The translations under genes and the position numbers were made by a program. From contig CAJJDO010000019.1 in NCBI GenBank assembly GCA_905183005.1, forward strand, positions 1 to 64,000: a stretch of 64,000 nucleotides of DNA, given 5' to 3'. Source of the DNA: Paramecium pentaurelia. Its lineage: Eukaryota > Ciliophora > Oligohymenophorea > Peniculida > Parameciidae. Positions 27,583-39,300 of this stretch are shown piece by piece (the stretch's first letter is position 1; each line of letters starts with the position of its first letter). A model generated the notes under the pieces. That model had not been told where the DNA came from. It was given only the letters and a program-made list of their open reading frames with translations, and did no database searches.

Positions 27583-27637
27583 TATTTTTTGCATTTTTAT
27601 TGAATCAAGAGAATAATTATTGATATAAATAATCCGT
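27583..27637. other. Convergent 55-nt spacer
   Basis: Only 55 nt separate the stop codons of two convergent genes, so both polyadenylation regions must fit within it or overlap the neighbouring coding sequence. No stem-loop is visible. Confidence 0.6.
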
Positions 27638-28106
27638 TCAAAAACTGCTTGATTAATAACTCTTTATATCACTTAATGCACTCTATTCTGGATCTTCACA
27701 ATAATTACTGTTTGAAAGACTTTGTTACTAAGAATCAAATATTTTTGCATATATTTCTTCATCCATTGATTTACTATTTGATTTAGTTAAATTTTAAACT
27801 TGTTATGTGAATTATTTCTATGAATTAATAAGAAATCTATACTTTGATTTATTTTTTTGTGAATTTAAAGTCAGTGTGTTATAAAAAATATGAGTGTATC
27901 ATGTTAAGGTCCCCCAAAAACATATGATATAATTTATTAAATAAATCTGAACTTTCTTAATTCCATTTCACTCTTTTGATATTAGATTTTTATTTATGTA
28001 TTTTACTATTTTACTGCATAATTTGATTGACTAAGGACTTAATTTATTAGTTTTCATCATTTATATTGTTAGTTTCAGCTAAATTGCTATTTTAATTACT
28101 TTTCAT
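27638..28106 (-). CDS. SANT/Myb-like protein resembling TFIIIB subunit Bdp1
   Basis: A 147-residue protein with one 25-nt intron (27818-27842). After a polar coiled-coil stretch, residues about 42-88 read KRVKWNQESSDLFNKLYHMF, GDLNMIHSYF and FTKKQIKKQF. This is the pattern of the extended SANT domain of Bdp1 (TFIIIB B''): W-x-x-E-x-x-x-F-(Y/N)-x-x-L...FG-D-F-x-x-I...R-x-x-x-Q-I-K-x-K-F. Bdp1 joins TBP and Brf1 to place RNA polymerase III. The tail is Ser/Gln-rich. Known Bdp1 proteins are several hundred residues, so this would be a nearly bare SANT core; an unrelated SANT protein is the alternative. It lies downstream of, and on the same strand as, the PP2C-like gene. Confidence 0.6.
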
Positions 28107-28291
28107 CAAAACAATAATGCAAATTACAGAATTCAAATCTTCATTTTCATTAAATTAAGAAAGAATTAAATCATTTATGAAATATAAAATATTAAAAATG
28201 ATTATAATTTTAGAATTTCATTTGCATTATGATTCAATAAAAAGATCATATTTCTATTTAAGATGATTTTAATATATATTTATATACACAA

Positions 28292-29464
28292 TCAAATTCC
28301 AATGAATAAAATGATCATCAGAATTTATTCTATATGTAAATTACTAGAAATTCTACTTTTTGCCAAAATTAATAATTATTCACATACATTACTTATTTCT
28401 TATTAAGATTGTGGAACCATATGTTTTTCTAAGACTTTTGATATATCAATAGTATCAATTAAGTCGAATAATTGACTATTACCAATTATTATATATCCTT
28501 ATTAAGTAAGTATTTATTCTGTAGTATCTGGTTAACAAGTAATTCCAATTTAATGCCAATTATTATATCCTATACATCTAGTTAATTGAATCCCTTAAGA
28601 TTTATTTTACTTCAACCATATCTTTAAAGGACCTGATTTTACATAATTAATATATTCTTATTCTATTTCTCCACCATTATTTAATATTCTTTATTGTTCA
28701 GACATTTTTTCGATAGAATGAACAGTATTTAATTGTTTAAAAACTAAATTATTTTTTTGTAAAAAGAAATACATTACTTTGCTTTCTCCTAAATTTGAAC
28801 ATATCAATTTCATTTCAGAAATTAATATACAAAGAGCTTATGATCCACTTTATGATGAATCTATATCTTAGCATTATTACTAAATATATATATATATATA
28901 AATTACTATTTCTTTATTAATTTAAGAAAAGAGGTCTTCAAATAAAAGATTTATTTAATCATTTTTTTTCTAAACTATATTGATTAAATTATTATTAGTT
29001 AGTTTCTCTATCATTTTTTGATTAACATATTAGGAACATTCCTTTCCAAACTTACCATGACCTTCACATAAAACGAATAAATTGATATTATCTTTTTTAA
29101 CTACTTATGTGGAACAATGAACACTATGATGAGTATGTTATTTCTATAAATGAAGTTCTTTCATGACTGAAAACTTTAAAGTAACATTTTCAGTTTATTT
29201 CTCAATAATTGGTTTCTTGAATTCAGAATGAAATCTTGTGGATCTAAAGATATGTGTATTATCAAATGGTTTGTTATTTATTTTTGGACTTAATATAGGA
29301 TTTAGAGGTTTTCTTAAGTTATCAGCAAACCTTGGAGATCCAATTTTAGGAGTTGGAGATAAACTTGTAAATGAGTTTTTTTAACTTGCATAATTAGTTC
29401 CTTTAACTTTAAAAACTAATGGTTTTATGTTAAAGCTTTTGCCTTATGTTGTATTTCGATTCAT
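28292..29464 (-). CDS. PP2C-like pseudophosphatase
   Basis: A 381-residue protein with a 27-nt AT-repeat intron (28880-28906). After a basic, Ser/Pro-rich leader of about 95 residues, a PP2C (PPM) fold can be followed motif by motif: NINLFVLCEGHGKFG (canonical DGHG), then SGSQALCILI, LICSNLGESKVMYF, RILNNGGEI, LTRCIGYNNWHQ and QGYIIIGNSQLFDLID. The catalytic metal-binding aspartates are missing. The DGHG aspartate is Glu, the conserved GD becomes GY, and the late DG(L/I) aspartate (usually ASDGL) becomes GNSQL. I infer it binds PP2C-type partners but does not dephosphorylate. The start follows 57 nt after the stop of the neighbouring CFAP300 gene on the same strand. Confidence 0.75.
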
Positions 29465-29520
29465 TATAATATTTATTTATAAATATTCAACATGATTAAT
29501 CACAATTTAATTCAATAGAA

Positions 29521-30305
29521 TCACCATACTTTTAACCATTAATTTTCTATGATATTAACAATTCTTAATGATGGATTCACAACAACATACATTACATTTT
29601 AAGGATGATCTGAATTATATGAATTCTCTAATTTCTTTATTTCATATGCATATGAATCAATATAAATTTCATCCTTATCTGCATATTTTCGAGCGCTTTT
29701 ATTATATTTATATAATAATACTTCACTGTATTTTTGTATAAATATTTAGTCCAATCTAAATAGGCTTATATATCATCTTCATATTAACAAAGTTATCCTC
29801 CCAAAACTAGAATTTGAAATAATCTAAATAATAATTCTTATCTATCAGCTTCATTAAATACACAATATTATTCAGAATCTTCCATAATAAGTGCTTTACG
29901 TAATTCATCAGCTATCTAAATATTTTCAAATTATTCTTCAAAACATTATTTGATATGTCCCTTTACAACAATTCTATCTTCTGTTAATTTATCAAACAAA
30001 TCTAATTTAATAGATTTACATGTCAAAGCTTAAAATTTAATCTATGATAACATTATATTCTATTTAAATGAAACATAATGTAATGAACTTCTTATTTCTT
30101 TAGAATTGAATAAATCTAATAAAAATTGACTTGAATTTAAATGATCAAATTTGATATCAAATAAAAATGTACTTACTTTCAAACTATGTTATAAACCCCA
30201 TTTTAATAAAATTTCCATAAACTTTTTATCATCCATAATAGTATTCTCTTATCTAAAAAAAGAATAACTCTAATTTGTAACTTAATTGTCTGATTCAATT
30301 TACAT
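29521..30305 (-). CDS. CFAP300: CFAP300 homologue (cilia dynein-arm assembly)
   Basis: A 252-residue protein with one 26-nt intron ending AAAG (29696-29721). It shows the signature blocks of CFAP300 (C11orf70) as I know the family: an FSFF-type N-terminus, then IVVKGHIKQCFEEQFENI, ADELRKALIMEDSEQYCVF, ADRQELLFRLFQILVLGG and LCQYEDDIQAYL. It ends VNPSLRIVNIIENQWLKVW. Human CFAP300 is needed to assemble outer and inner dynein arms and is mutated in primary ciliary dyskinesia. Length matches the family (about 265). A ciliate with thousands of motile cilia would be expected to keep it. Start codon 28 nt from that of the divergent gene at 30334. Confidence 0.82.
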
Positions 30306-30333
30306 AATTAATATTAATATAATGTATTCATAT

Positions 30334-30931
30334 ATGGATTGGGATGGATTGAAATCTAAGAAATGGAGAGATAAAGGAAGAAAGAAATTTGAATAATAAG
30401 CAATTGAAATTATTACACCTAGAGAAAGTGATGTTTTTCTAAGTTAAGTTCAAACTAAACTTTAGAATCCTTTAATATAAAACTAATTAGAGAATTTAAA
30501 AACTCCAATAATTAAATAATCACTTAATAATTAAGAGTCATCTAGATTAGAAAAGTTTTATTCAGAACCTAATTTCAGAAAATAATTTGAACCATTAAAT
30601 AGATAAATTTACTTTGAAAAAAAACATTTACGTTAAGATAAAGATGGTCATTTAGAAGATCTAGATTATGGCATAAAAACATTTGAGGTTATTTATTTCA
30701 ATTGTATTTTAGTAAGCAAATAAAGAAACTTAATAAGGTTATATATTAGAAGATGAAATGTAAAGAAAAGTAAGAGTAAATGATCATAGAAATGGTATTG
30801 GAACACATTTTTTAGGAGATAAGGCTTATCATATTCCTGAATATAGTACTAATTTTTATAAACATCCTGACGGTGCGATTCCTGGTTCTAATATATAATA
30901 TCGTCATTAATATAAATAATTATCTAAATGA
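30334..30931 (+). CDS. Unrecognised 190-residue protein
   Basis: A short protein with one 25-nt intron (30688-30712) and a perfect spliced frame. It starts MDWDGLKSKKWRDKGRKKFE, is rich in charged and Gln residues, and ends with a Gly/His/Tyr-rich patch (NGIGTHFLGDKAYHIPEYS, then FYKHPDGAIPGSNI). The Pro-Gly and aromatic pattern near the end resembles small microtubule inner proteins of axonemes, and the divergent neighbour is CFAP300, but I cannot name a family. An in-frame ATG at 30322 would add four residues. The stop overlaps the start of the following gene as ATGA. Confidence 0.6.
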
Positions 30932-33167
30932 AAAGCAAATCTCAAATATTTTAACATGCTGTTCATATTATCTCAGCTTCTAATATATTATCAAAGATTG
31001 GGAATCAACCTTAAGATATCTCAAAAATAAAATAAGTTTTATAAAAAGATTATTTATCTAGAACCGAATAAGACTTTTTATAGATAATAGAGTATATGTC
31101 TTGTTTTCAATATTTTGAAAAAATAAAAGCTAAATATAATGCAGATTTCATGAAACAATTATGCAAACATCTTTATTTAAAAACATTTGGACCTAATTAG
31201 AATATAATAATTAACAGAACAACTTATATAATTTTAAGTGGTAGAGTATTAGTAACATAAGAACTTGATTCAACAAAACCAAAGACATTTACAGATATAT
31301 CAGATATTTAATAATATTCATAAGTATCTGAAATGACATTTGGATAATCATTTAATGAATTTGGTTTATAAGATGTTTAAAAATCTACTGCAGTAACATT
31401 AAGATAAACAGATTTAGTTTGTTTAGATTTTAAATATATTATAGAATTAAATTCTAATATAAAATCAAGTGAAAATAATGAAAAAATAGCATTTCTAAAA
31501 CAATTAACATATATTTAATAATTCTCTGATAATGAAATTAAATATTTTGCTTATAAATTAGAAGTTATTAAACCTTAGAAAAATGAAACTATTTATTAAG
31601 AAGGTGATGAATAATGTGATTGGGCATATTTTGTTTTTAAAGGAGAATTTTCACTTACAAAAAGGGATGATAACCAAACTGAACATTAATTAACTAGATT
31701 AGCAGAAGGAGAAATATTTGGAGAAGAAAGCTTTTTAAATTATGAATAAAGATATTTTACTATTAAATGTCTTTGTGATTCAGCAATGTTATTTCGAATA
31801 TCAAATGTTGAATTAGAGAAAAAAGTTTGGCAAAGAGATTCAAGAAATATATTATTTCTTCTTATTGGAGAAAAATGGATATTTAGATTAAAGAGATTTG
31901 TTGAATTATCTAAATAATCTATTGATACATAATAATTAAAATCTCATTTAACTTATTTAGAAGAAATTAGTACTTGTAAATTAAATTTTTAATTTCAAGA
32001 AAATGAATTTAATCCTACAACTATGAATAATTAATTTAAATCAAACAAAGGAGTTAGATAATAAAAAACTAAAATATTACCTACATCATTAATTATTTAA
32101 AATTCTTAATAATATAATTAATTCTTTTAACATTAAACATGTAAAGCATAACATTCTAATAAAAATATATCATTTGATAAAACACATACAAATACATAAA
32201 CAAAATTAGCAGATAATTACCCTAAAAATCATGAATAATAACCTAAAAGAAGAGTTTTATAGAAAATAATAAATCCTAATGTTAAAAGTACTAAAATATC
32301 TTCTCATTTTAATTTTAATTTAAGTATAAAAGAATAACCAGACATTCAATAAGATAATTTTGTAAAAACATAAAATGTTCTAAATGATGAAGTTATTAAT
32401 TGGGGAGGTAATTCAAGTAGAAGAAATTAAGAACTTAAAGAATAATTCTATAGTGCTATTAAAAGTTATGCTTCTCATGTTAAATATTAAAATCTGAACT
32501 TTATGGAAGCATCATCTAATTACTCTAAATAATTAAATAATGAATATGAATTATTGATGAAAAAATAATAAGAAAATATTGGAAACTTTTTTGAACTAGA
32601 ACCTAGAAGTAAAACAGATAATCAATTAAGAAAAGAATACTTTTTAAAGTAATTAAAGAAAATGCAAAAAAGATTATAGGTACTTTAGATGATTGCTAAA
32701 GGTTACATAACTTGTAAATATAATTAGTATGTTAATGAAGAAGGAGAAATAGTAGATATTATTGAAAAAGTTTCTAAAGATGATGCATATGAAATTAAAG
32801 ATGGAAAAAAATAACTTAAATTTAATTTTGTTACATCAATCAATTATAAACCAATTGAAAAACCAGTATTTATAAAATAACATTTTAGAAATTTAAAGAT
32901 TTCGATTAATAAATTGTTGAATAAGAAGAATAAATTAGAGTTATTTCTGATATAGTATCTGGTAAACTTGACCCAGAACAAGTGCCATACGTTAATAAAG
33001 AATATGCTAAATAAATGTCAATGAGAAAAAAAGCTAGTGAAGTTATTTAGACTCCAACTTTAGTAAAGTCATTTAGTTCAAAGCTTAGAATCTCATCTGC
33101 AACATATAAAAAGGATTTATCTAAAAATATTTTCTCGAATGCCATAAAAATAAGAAAAATGACATGA
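30928..33167 (+). CDS. Protein with cyclic-nucleotide-binding-like domains
   Basis: A 738-residue protein with one 23-nt intron (32866-32888). Two cNMP-binding (CNB) beta-barrels can be followed: a degenerate one (about 50-160: YFEKIKAKYNADFMKQLCKH, then FGPNQNIIINRTTYIILSGR) and a better one (about 205-300: KPQKNETIYQEGDEQCDWAY, FVFKGEFSLTKR, LAEGEIFGEESFLNYEQRYF). The phosphate-binding cassette has GEIFGEES (canonical FGE-LAL) but lacks the usual RAA arginine, so cNMP binding is uncertain. The rest is Gln/Asn-rich and basic, without kinase or channel segments. Such proteins are common in ciliate cilia. Its ATG lies in the stop of the preceding gene. Confidence 0.72.
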
Positions 33168-33558
33168 AATTAATTTATCATTACATTATATTATGTATGA
33201 TCATTATGAGTATAAATATCTTAGTTATTCTATTTATTTTATTTATAATTTTAGAAATCCCAAATTGATTTTCTAGATTTTATTAATTAATTTAATTAAT
33301 AGATTAATTTTAATGAAACTAATTAATTTTCAAAATATCATTATTTATTTTTTATCTATATTAGAGTATTTATTATCAAATTTGAATTTAGAAAATGCTT
33401 ACATTATTATTTTAAGACATTTATATGATTGAAGATATAAATAATTATTCAATTTATTTAAGAAATATTAAAGATAATTAATTGTTATTTATAATGATTA
33501 TATATGTAAATATATAATAATCTATTATATATCTAATAGGCCATATAAATGTAACTAT
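33168..33558. other. Convergent intergenic, nothing seen
   Basis: About 390 bases of very AT-rich sequence between two convergent genes, with scattered TGA codons and AT runs (33,490-33,540). No coding or RNA feature is supported. Confidence 0.5.
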
Positions 33559-34863
33559 TCATTCAATTTTAGTTTATTGTTACAATGATTACTATTATTA
33601 ATCTTCTGATTCAGCTTTTCCATTTAAAAAATCATTAGATGCTCTATATATCTCATAAGTCTATTGAATATCTATTCCAAGTGAATTACATTGATTATGT
33701 TCAGTCATAAATTAATATAATTCTAAAGAATCATCTTCATCAATTTCTGATCCAAAACATTTTTCAAATTATTCTTTAAAATGATGTTACATATCCTTTT
33801 TTTCAATAGATAATAAAAATCTAGCTACCTAACTTGGTTTTAATTCTCTTCTTAATTATTCTAAAGTTTAATCAAACGAACTTAATTCAGCTTAAATTTA
33901 ATTTTTTACTTCTTAAATTGATGATAATGTACTAATAATAGAATTTTAATAAAAAATACTTAGCTAATTCATTTTGATGTCTTAGTAATTTCTATTATTT
34001 TTTTTATAGTATTTATTTTTATTTATCTGTAAGTTTAAGATTTCTTAAAATTGTATTATCAGTATGCCTAAATATTAATATTTAATATACTCTTAATTTG
34101 AGAAAATATCTTATTCAGTTTTAGCTACTCCAATAATATAATTTATATATGGAGCCAAACAATTTTCATAAATTTGTCTTGCATAATGATCAATCAATTA
34201 ATGTCTTTCTTATGATCCAGAACCAAATTTTTTCTATATTTGTATAATATTGAATATACATTTAAAGAATCTATAATTGCATCAATATTCATTTCTCCAA
34301 CGTTTCCATTTATTGAATTTTATAGATTTGAAAATAATATCATTTTTGTTTAATCTTATTCTCTTTTCTTAATAATTAAGATATTAAATACTTATGTTAT
34401 TTTGTTTTATAGATTAATTGCTAATTGTTGAGTTCTTTCATTAACATTCTTATAAACATCTAATTGTTCTGATAATTTTGTAACTTTGCTTTCCAACAAT
34501 TCTAAATAAATCTTCTTTCTTCTTCTGCTATTTCTAGCAGACTCTCTGTTTTTTGCTAATTTATCTTCTTTATCTCCTAGATTATTTCCAGGAAATTATT
34601 AGCTTTAGACTTTATGAACAGTCTATTTTTTTTCTTAACTATTTATGCTATTGATATATAAAGATTACTTTTCATCTAAGATTTCTTAATTGGTCATTTT
34701 TATAAGTGATGATATCTTTTTTATATAAGTATTCTTTGTATTTTATTTGGGCTTTCTTTATTAAATCAAAAGCTTACTTCTTTCCAGAGTCAGCTTCTTA
34801 TTCAAAATGCATATTACTAGAGTTTGAATTTTAGGCAAAGTCAATATCATCAAAGTGACTCAT
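33559..34863 (-). CDS. bZIP transcription factor
   Basis: A 418-residue protein read through two introns (22 and 26 nt) with a frame of exactly 419 codons. The basic region NRESARNSRRRKK (about residues 97-109) has the bZIP N-x7-R pattern. It runs into a leucine zipper with heptad leucines (YLELLESKVTKLSEQLDVY). The first ~90 residues are acidic then Lys/Gln-rich; the C-terminal 250 residues are helical and acidic without a known fold. It probably binds DNA as a homo- or heterodimer in the nucleus. bZIP factors are few in ciliates, so the class is recognisable but target genes are not. Start chosen at the ATG at 34863, which the first intron joins in frame. Confidence 0.8.
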
Positions 34864-35080
34864 AGAGTAGATATTTTATATTATTTTATTCACTTTGCTT
34901 TTAATTAAATATATAACTAAGTACCATCATAAATGTCAAAATAATCAATATTATTAAGATTAATTGATATTTAGAATTGCATATTATTATATATTATTGT
35001 TTAGATTTATACGGTTAATTATTTATAAGGGTTATAAGGGTTTTCAATTTATACAAAAAAATTAAATAAATATATTAATA

Positions 35081-35398
35081 ATGTAAACTCAATAATTTGG
35101 AAGTGATGCAAAAGCATATAAAGAGTAGGCATAATAAAGAAAATAATAAAAAATTGAAAAGTTATGGAATGAAATTGAAAAAAATCCAGAATTGAGTCCT
35201 GTATTTATTAGTATTTGATTCTAGCAATTTCTATTATTGAAAAAAAAAATAAAAAATTCTCATAAAAAAAGAGAAGAAACTTCTGGAATGATTTTAAGTA
35301 TGAAAGAAGAATATAATCAATTAAAAGCAGATATTAAAGAGTTTCTAAAAAAATAAAACAAAATAAAGTCAGTGAACAATCCTGCTAATAATAAATGA
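35081..35398 (+). CDS. Small unrecognised coiled-coil protein
   Basis: A 97-residue protein with one 24-nt intron (35201-35224); the spliced frame is exact and the intron contains TGA, supporting the model. It is very rich in Lys, Gln and Glu, with a helical C-terminal half (MILSMKEEYNQLKADIKEFL) that could form a short coiled coil. No family recognised. It lies between the divergent bZIP gene and the Emg1 gene, 42 nt upstream of the latter. Confidence 0.55.
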
Positions 35399-35440
35399 TA
35401 AAGTATTTTCAGTTTTATTTAATTAATATAATTTTAATTT

Positions 35441-36224
35441 ATGCTCAAACAACTCTCAAACAAAAAGTAAATTAAGAAGTTAAAAAAAACTATACAAAAA
35501 TCTCTTAATAATGAAGTCCCAATACCAGAGTTAGAAATATAAGAAAAATTGAATAAAGAAATTGTAACATTCATACTTGATGGAGCAGTCTTATAATTGG
35601 GATAATTGAAATCTTCAAAAGTATTATTAAACTTTGAAGATCATTCTCATTTTATAACAAAACGATTAGGAAGAAATCCAGAAGATTTCAGGTATAAATT
35701 AATTAAGCAAAAGGCCAGACATAGTACATTAAAGTTTGTTAACACTTCTTGATAGTCCTCTTAATAAAGCAGGCTTATTGAAAGTATTGATAAGGACAGA
35801 AGATAATAGATTAATTGAAATTAATCCAGTCACTAAAATACCTAGAACTTTTAAAAGGTTTAGTGGAATGATAGCTAAATTATTAGAGACAGCAAAAATT
35901 CAATCAGATGATTAAGTATTACTTCAAATTCACAATGATACAGTCTAAGAGTATTTTTCCAATGAAGCTTATATTGTAGCTACATCACACAAAGCTAAAT
36001 TGGTTGATTTAAAAGAATATATTAAAAAAAAGCATAATGTATAAATATATATAAACTTATAATTTTAGTTGGTTTTTGTGATTGGAGCTGTAGCTAAAGG
36101 TAATCCAGGTCTGGAATGTAAGTTTAGTAATGATTGTATTTCAATTTCGAGATACTAATTAAGTACATCTAATTGTCTATCCAAAATTATTGACACATTT
36201 GAGGAATATTATTCAATAATTTGA
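35441..36224 (+). CDS. EMG1: Emg1/Nep1 18S rRNA pseudouridine methyltransferase
   Basis: A 243-residue protein with two introns (35692-35713, ending AAAG, and 36039-36068). It matches the SPOUT-class methyltransferase Nep1 throughout: FILDGAVLQL, then NFEDHSHFITKRLGRNPEDF and RPDIVHQSLLTLLDSPLNKA. After these come GLLKVLIRTEDNRLIEINP, IPRTFKRFSGM and, at the C-terminus, VFVIGAVAKG (SAM site knot) and CISISRYQLS. Emg1 methylates N1 of a pseudouridine in 18S rRNA and is needed for small-subunit assembly in the nucleolus. Length equals the family norm. The intron at 35692 interrupts the conserved ..FRPDI.. segment and would shift the frame if retained. Confidence 0.93.
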
Positions 36225-36395
36225 GAAAAGATAACAATATTATATAAAATCATTCATTTTTATTTTTAATTATTTTCTTTATCCAAATAATATATGGGTT
36301 TCTATATATAATATTATTAAATATAAAGAACATCAATAAATTATATAATATTAATATACAATTCATAATTATTTTAATAAAAGAGAATTAATATT

Positions 36396-39300
36396 TCAGT
36401 TTTTAAAGAAAATGGAAGATATAAACATTTGAATAATTGAAATAAATATTAAAATATTTGATATTAATCCATAGTGAGAAATTCGTATATAAATTAATTT
36501 TGATTTCAAATCACTCATGCTTTAATACTATTCTTAGTTCTATATCTTATTAGTTTTTTGATCTACATTTATTATTTAACAGGTGATGATTCCTTTGTTA
36601 TTGATCTAATAATTATAAAATTCATTGTAATACTTTTATTTTAAAAGTTCATTTAATTAAGAATTATCATTTTTGGATTCATTTTTACCTCTTACTGATT
36701 CTTTAGAATTTGGTTATAAAATAATCTTCTAACTAGATTTTATTTTTTTTAATGAATATGATCTATCCAATTTCATTAATTAATTTAATTGATTCAAAAA
36801 ATTGGTTTAAATTTCACAAAGACATTATTATAATCCTTTCCATGATGCTGATGATTCTAAATTAGAAATTAATAATGTTAGCTATCTTTAATATACATTA
36901 GCATTAATTATGTATATTAAATACATAATATTCATGTATAAACTTTCAACATAATCTATATTTTTGCATCCATTTTTATTATATGTAGTATATCCATTAA
37001 ATAAAGATGTTAATAAACCAACATGGAATAATAAATTTTATAATTAATATTAAGGTGCACGAGAAAAAAGGATAGCAATTAGTCTATTATTATAAAAATA
37101 ATTTACTTAACAAAATTTAATTAGAAAATGTTATTTTAATGACTATTAAAAAACCAAATTATTAATATATGCATCACAGTTTCATTTAAATACTTATAAA
37201 TATTTCTTTCATCCCTATTAGGATCATAAAGATCAAAATAATGCAAACCATTTACTAAAGTGCTAAATAATAAATATTATTTGAATTTAAATTCAGGTAT
37301 TTATGTATAATTATTTAATTCTATTAATTTCTTACTTACAAAATCAGCAACTTAACTAAAACAATTTTTCAGTAAATTATTTAATTATTTTTCTTATAAT
37401 ATTAATGAATTCTTATAAATCTCATTTATTATAAGACCACATTCAATTGATTATTTCTAAAGAATTTTACTTTCCTCATCAAAAATTCCATATAAATATA
37501 TTTGAAATAATGTAATAATTGTTCTTTCATTTATGAAAGATCTCTATGCTAAATTTAAAAATTGTTATTTCTAAAAATGATCCTTTACTAAATTTTCTTA
37601 ATAATAAAGTGAATTAAATATAGAGTCATTTAAAATTTTGAATACTCTAGTACAACCTTTTAATGTATGTTTATTATAAGTAAAAATTGATTAAGCAGTT
37701 TCAAAATGAGTGAACTATAAATCAATATTTCTTCTTGGATAAATAGATATTAACTTAGTTGTAGAAAATCCATCTTATGATATAATATAGGTTTTATTTC
37801 TTAATCTTGATGCATAATTTTGACAATTTTAAGAATCAACACTTTCACTCTTATGAACTTTATTATCTATTGAAGGTAGACTTACTGAACTATGATGCAT
37901 TTTACCTTTTGGAGACAGGAGAGTTTTATTAGTAATGTCAGATGATTAACCATAAAATCCTTTATTGTAAGATGATTACATTATTCTAATTCTTAAAGGT
38001 GAAGACTCTTATAATTCTGTCATAATAGATTTATTCTTTTCAATGCTAAAGTGTTTTAGATTATCTATATCTTTCTAACTCATATCTTCCATTATTTAAT
38101 TTGCTGTTGAGTTATTATCCAAAATCCATTAAGAAGAATTTAATATTTACTATTCTTCTGAAAATTCAATTGGTGTTAGTGGTTCTTATCGACTAGTCAC
38201 AGAATTTTAAAAATCATTTTATGTTTATTATGTTTTTTCAGGAGATTTTAATAATTTTACAAATGCCAATATTCCATCCTTAAATTTAATTATAAAATAT
38301 ATACAATTTTTAGTGATTTGTATTCTTAATAACATTATTCATTTCTTTATGGTTATTTAATTAAAATTTAAAAGAAAAAGTTAAACCAATTTGTATAATC
38401 TAAATATTTCCATATTTATTCTTATAAATAGAAACCAAATTTAAATTTATCTATCCATAAACTTAACATATCTCCTATGAAAGTAGTCATTTAATGGTTA
38501 TAGATATATAATGAAAAGGTAAATAATAGATTGTATTCTAATATCTAATAGGCACTCTTTTATGGATTTAAAAGTATTAATTATTCAATGAAATTAACTA
38601 AATGATTAAGATTTAAGTTAATTTCATCACTTATTAAGGAATCATATATTTTTCTAACTATTATAAGCTAAATTCTATACATGAAATTTCAATAAAGGTT
38701 GTTAATAATTTATCAATTTGACGAATATTGTTTTAATTTTAAAATATTAAGACAGTTTTATATGATCTAATAATTTAAAATGTATCTAATTTAATAGGTA
38801 TATTTTTAAAGTGTTTCTTATTAAATTTAGTTTCTACATTTTTGAATGTCAATTCCTATAATGATTAAATATAATATTTACCCAATCTGCAATAATTTCA
38901 ATTTTACATGGATTCAATATAAAAGAAAGAAGGGAGTTTAGATTTTCGGAATTAGTAAAATATACATAATTATCCAAATCAATTGTAGGAGTTTCTTTAA
39001 TACAAAGCCATTATTAAATCTTAGTTTTATAATCTATTATTTTTGGTTATTCTGGACTAACAGATAATGAATCACTTTCAGTTTCACTTTTCATATTACA
39101 TTTCTTAATGAAATGTTAATGTAGTAATTTTTTGTTTTTATTTTTAATATGCATCAATTTACTTTAGATTAATCTTTAAGGAACTTTAATTTTATTTTAT
39201 ATGAAATCTAAGATTATATAATATAAATTACAATCTTCTAATTCTTAATTATGTTCTTCAATCCATTCGAGATCTTTAAATATTGATAATTTTAATTCTT

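Noticed and set aside
28880..28906. (AT)n microsatellite
   Set aside because: It is the body of the 27-nt intron of the PP2C-like gene, needed to keep that frame, so not an independent repeat element.
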